Positions 62,779 to 64,000 of a stretch of DNA of 64,000 nucleotides are shown in pieces (position 1 is the first letter of the stretch; every line of letters starts with the position of its first letter). The notes under the pieces were generated by a model. That model saw only the letters and a program-made list of their open reading frames with translations, had not been told where the DNA came from and made no database searches. Both the position numbers and the translations under genes were made by a program. The DNA is taken from assembly GCF_001653135.1 (NCBI RefSeq), contig NZ_BDDS01000016.1, positions 18,514-82,513 on the forward strand, written 5' to 3'. The stretch comes from Pseudoalteromonas neustonica (GTDB taxonomy: Bacteria > Pseudomonadota > Gammaproteobacteria > Enterobacterales > Alteromonadaceae).

Positions 62779-63955
62779 GCTTTATTTCCTTGGGCTCTAT
62801 TATTTCCTTGAGTTTTTCAACAAAGTCAGGGTGCCACCCAAGTGAGGGCGGAGTTTTATTAGCTAGAATATGGTAACTTCCAACCATAATAAATCGTTGG
62901 GACACTTTTCTACGTATCCTAATATCAGCTTGTGTTTCTACCCAATTAAAGATTTTTCTACCAGCTTTTTTTATTTCTTTTTCTTCAGCATCTTCTAATT
63001 CATCAATTACAGAGAGTCTGAACCTTGTCCAATCATCCTTTAATCTCCGCTCATAATTACTTATGTCATAATCTATAGACAGATCATCTACTACCCATTT
63101 AGTACGTTGATTGTAAGCTCGATAATAATCAAGAATTGCATTATGAATTCTTTCAGTTCCTACACCGACAAGCTCTAGCTGTTTTACAAATTGGTACCCT
63201 AAAAACCCTTCCTTCTCATTATTTGACATTTCCAAATCTTCGAAGTCTATAGGGAGAGTGTCTGGGTGATATTCATATGAAAGATCAAGGACTTTTTGAA
63301 CTACTTCATTCCGCCATAATTTGTCTTTTCTACCTAATAAAAAAGCTATGACATTATTAAACCACCACCCTTCTAGCTTTTCATACAAGCTATCAATAAA
63401 AGTACTTTGTACAGTTAGCTCTAACCTATTTTTAATTTTTCCAACGATCTCCTCACTATTATCTTCATTGGCAATAATTATCATGGATTCACACATTACT
63501 TTTTTTTGTTTAGGTGATAGCTTGAGATAATTAGAGATAGATTTGAGCAATTTTTTATTTTTTATTTCGTCAGCTGCTTTATCCAACATTCTTAATGCTT
63601 CAGCTTCATCTCTTCCGTTTTTGGTGAGTAAACTAGCGATCGAATTCTCTGTTATTGTTGAAGTCGTAGCGAGGTAATACTTTAGTCCCTCATGGCTAAC
63701 ATTACCTTTCAAAATTTGCTCAGCCCAAATTCCAATTGTTTTCCAGAGATCAACTGACTTATCGTTTAGATTGTCCTTATTAATATGATGCTTTAGTTGA
63801 AAAAGTTCATGCTCATCTTTTTTCTTAACCTCGACATCATCTAAAGCTTCTAGCTTTACATAATAGGCCTCAGTATCTTCAATTGCCCTATACAGCGCGT
63901 ACCTAATTTGATAAAGGTACCCCAGTTTTGCAAAACCTGCTTGATGGTTACTCAC
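62768..63955 (-). CDS. Effector of the three-component ABC system, nuclease-like N-terminus
   Basis: 395 residues, GTG start with GAAGGACTATCAAG before it. The N-terminus (GYLYQIRYALYRAIE...KLEALDDVEV...HELFQLKHH) has the E/D...QxK pattern of PD-(D/E)XK nucleases, as in Cap4/DUF4297-like effectors. The C-terminal part (about 210-395) is the helical domain that associates with the middle component and ATPase, including TKWVVDDLSI and GWHPDF. First gene of the operon; the right edge of the window lies 45 bases upstream. Toxicity and target are inferred. Confidence 0.78.
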   Translation of the reverse strand: MSNHQAGFAKLGYLYQIRYALYRAIEDTEAYYVKLEALDDVEVKKKDEHELFQLKHHINKDNLNDKSVDLWKTIGIWAEQILKGNVSHEGLKYYLATTSTITENSIASLLTKNGRDEAEALRMLDKAADEIKNKKLLKSISNYLKLSPKQKKVMCESMIIIANEDNSEEIVGKIKNRLELTVQSTFIDSLYEKLEGWWFNNVIAFLLGRKDKLWRNEVVQKVLDLSYEYHPDTLPIDFEDLEMSNNEKEGFLGYQFVKQLELVGVGTERIHNAILDYYRAYNQRTKWVVDDLSIDYDISNYERRLKDDWTRFRLSVIDELEDAEEKEIKKAGRKIFNWVETQADIRIRRKVSQRFIMVGSYHILANKTPPSLGWHPDFVEKLKEIIEPKEIKHAK

Positions 63956-64000
63956 CTTGATAGTCCTTCAACACGCGAATTCAATTATCTTATCTTATAT

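Noticed and set aside
60374..63955. Wadjet, Lamassu or retron system
   Set aside because: The ATPase is DUF3732-like with a single CPVC hook, there is no JetABCD set, no LmuA/B pair and no reverse transcriptase.

Overview
The window looks like a chromosomal segment of a marine gammaproteobacterium of the Alteromonadales, most likely Pseudoalteromonas. This rests on the AT-rich composition, the TonB2-type energy operon with a DUF3450 protein, the prkA-yeaH-ycgB trio, the dnaX-ybaB-recR block followed by htpG and adk, and dispersed intergenic repeats. It is inference; no rRNA or tRNA gene is present to confirm it.

Core part, 1-42.6 kb. In order: the tail of an FtsX-type ABC permease with a sigma-54 response regulator and histidine kinase; a repeat-rich gap; a TonB-dependent receptor; grxD and sodB; the prkA-yeaH-ycgB stress operon; a diguanylate cyclase paired with a CheC-like response regulator; a periplasmic Tpx; then on the minus strand apt, dnaX, ybaB, recR, rluA-like, htpG and adk. 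Next come an HvfA/B/C-type copper-peptide (modified RiPP) locus, dusC, a DksA-like protein, the seven-gene TonB region, a NarL-type regulator, a cold-shock protein, pyrC, a GAF-GAF-GGDEF-EAL protein, a YjiH-type membrane protein, bamC, gcvR and the front of bcp.

Accessory part, 42.65-64 kb. The resident bcp is cut after about codon 120. A mobile module begins there: three tyrosine recombinases plus a small HTH/coiled-coil partner, followed by a complete, different bcp that probably restores the function. Then comes a stretch of integron-cassette-like units on the minus strand (attC-like sites at 52820-52898 and 53513-53630 are convincing, others weaker). It carries a HEPN-like zinc-ribbon protein, a DUF4238 protein, a membrane-anchored coiled-coil protein and an HTH protein with its own iterons, and is interrupted by a frameshifted IS110-family element. 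No integron integrase lies in the window. The last 9 kb hold a Gabija anti-phage pair (gajA, gajB), a divergent XRE-regulator/unknown pair with matching operators, and a three-component ABC conflict system (nuclease-like effector, middle component, zinc-hook ATPase). The region reads as a defence island.

At smaller scale there are three families of terminal-inverted-repeat intergenic elements, a 151-bp palindromic-ended repeat present twice in the cassette region, a candidate programmed -1 frameshift site in dnaX, and hairpin terminators at most operon ends.
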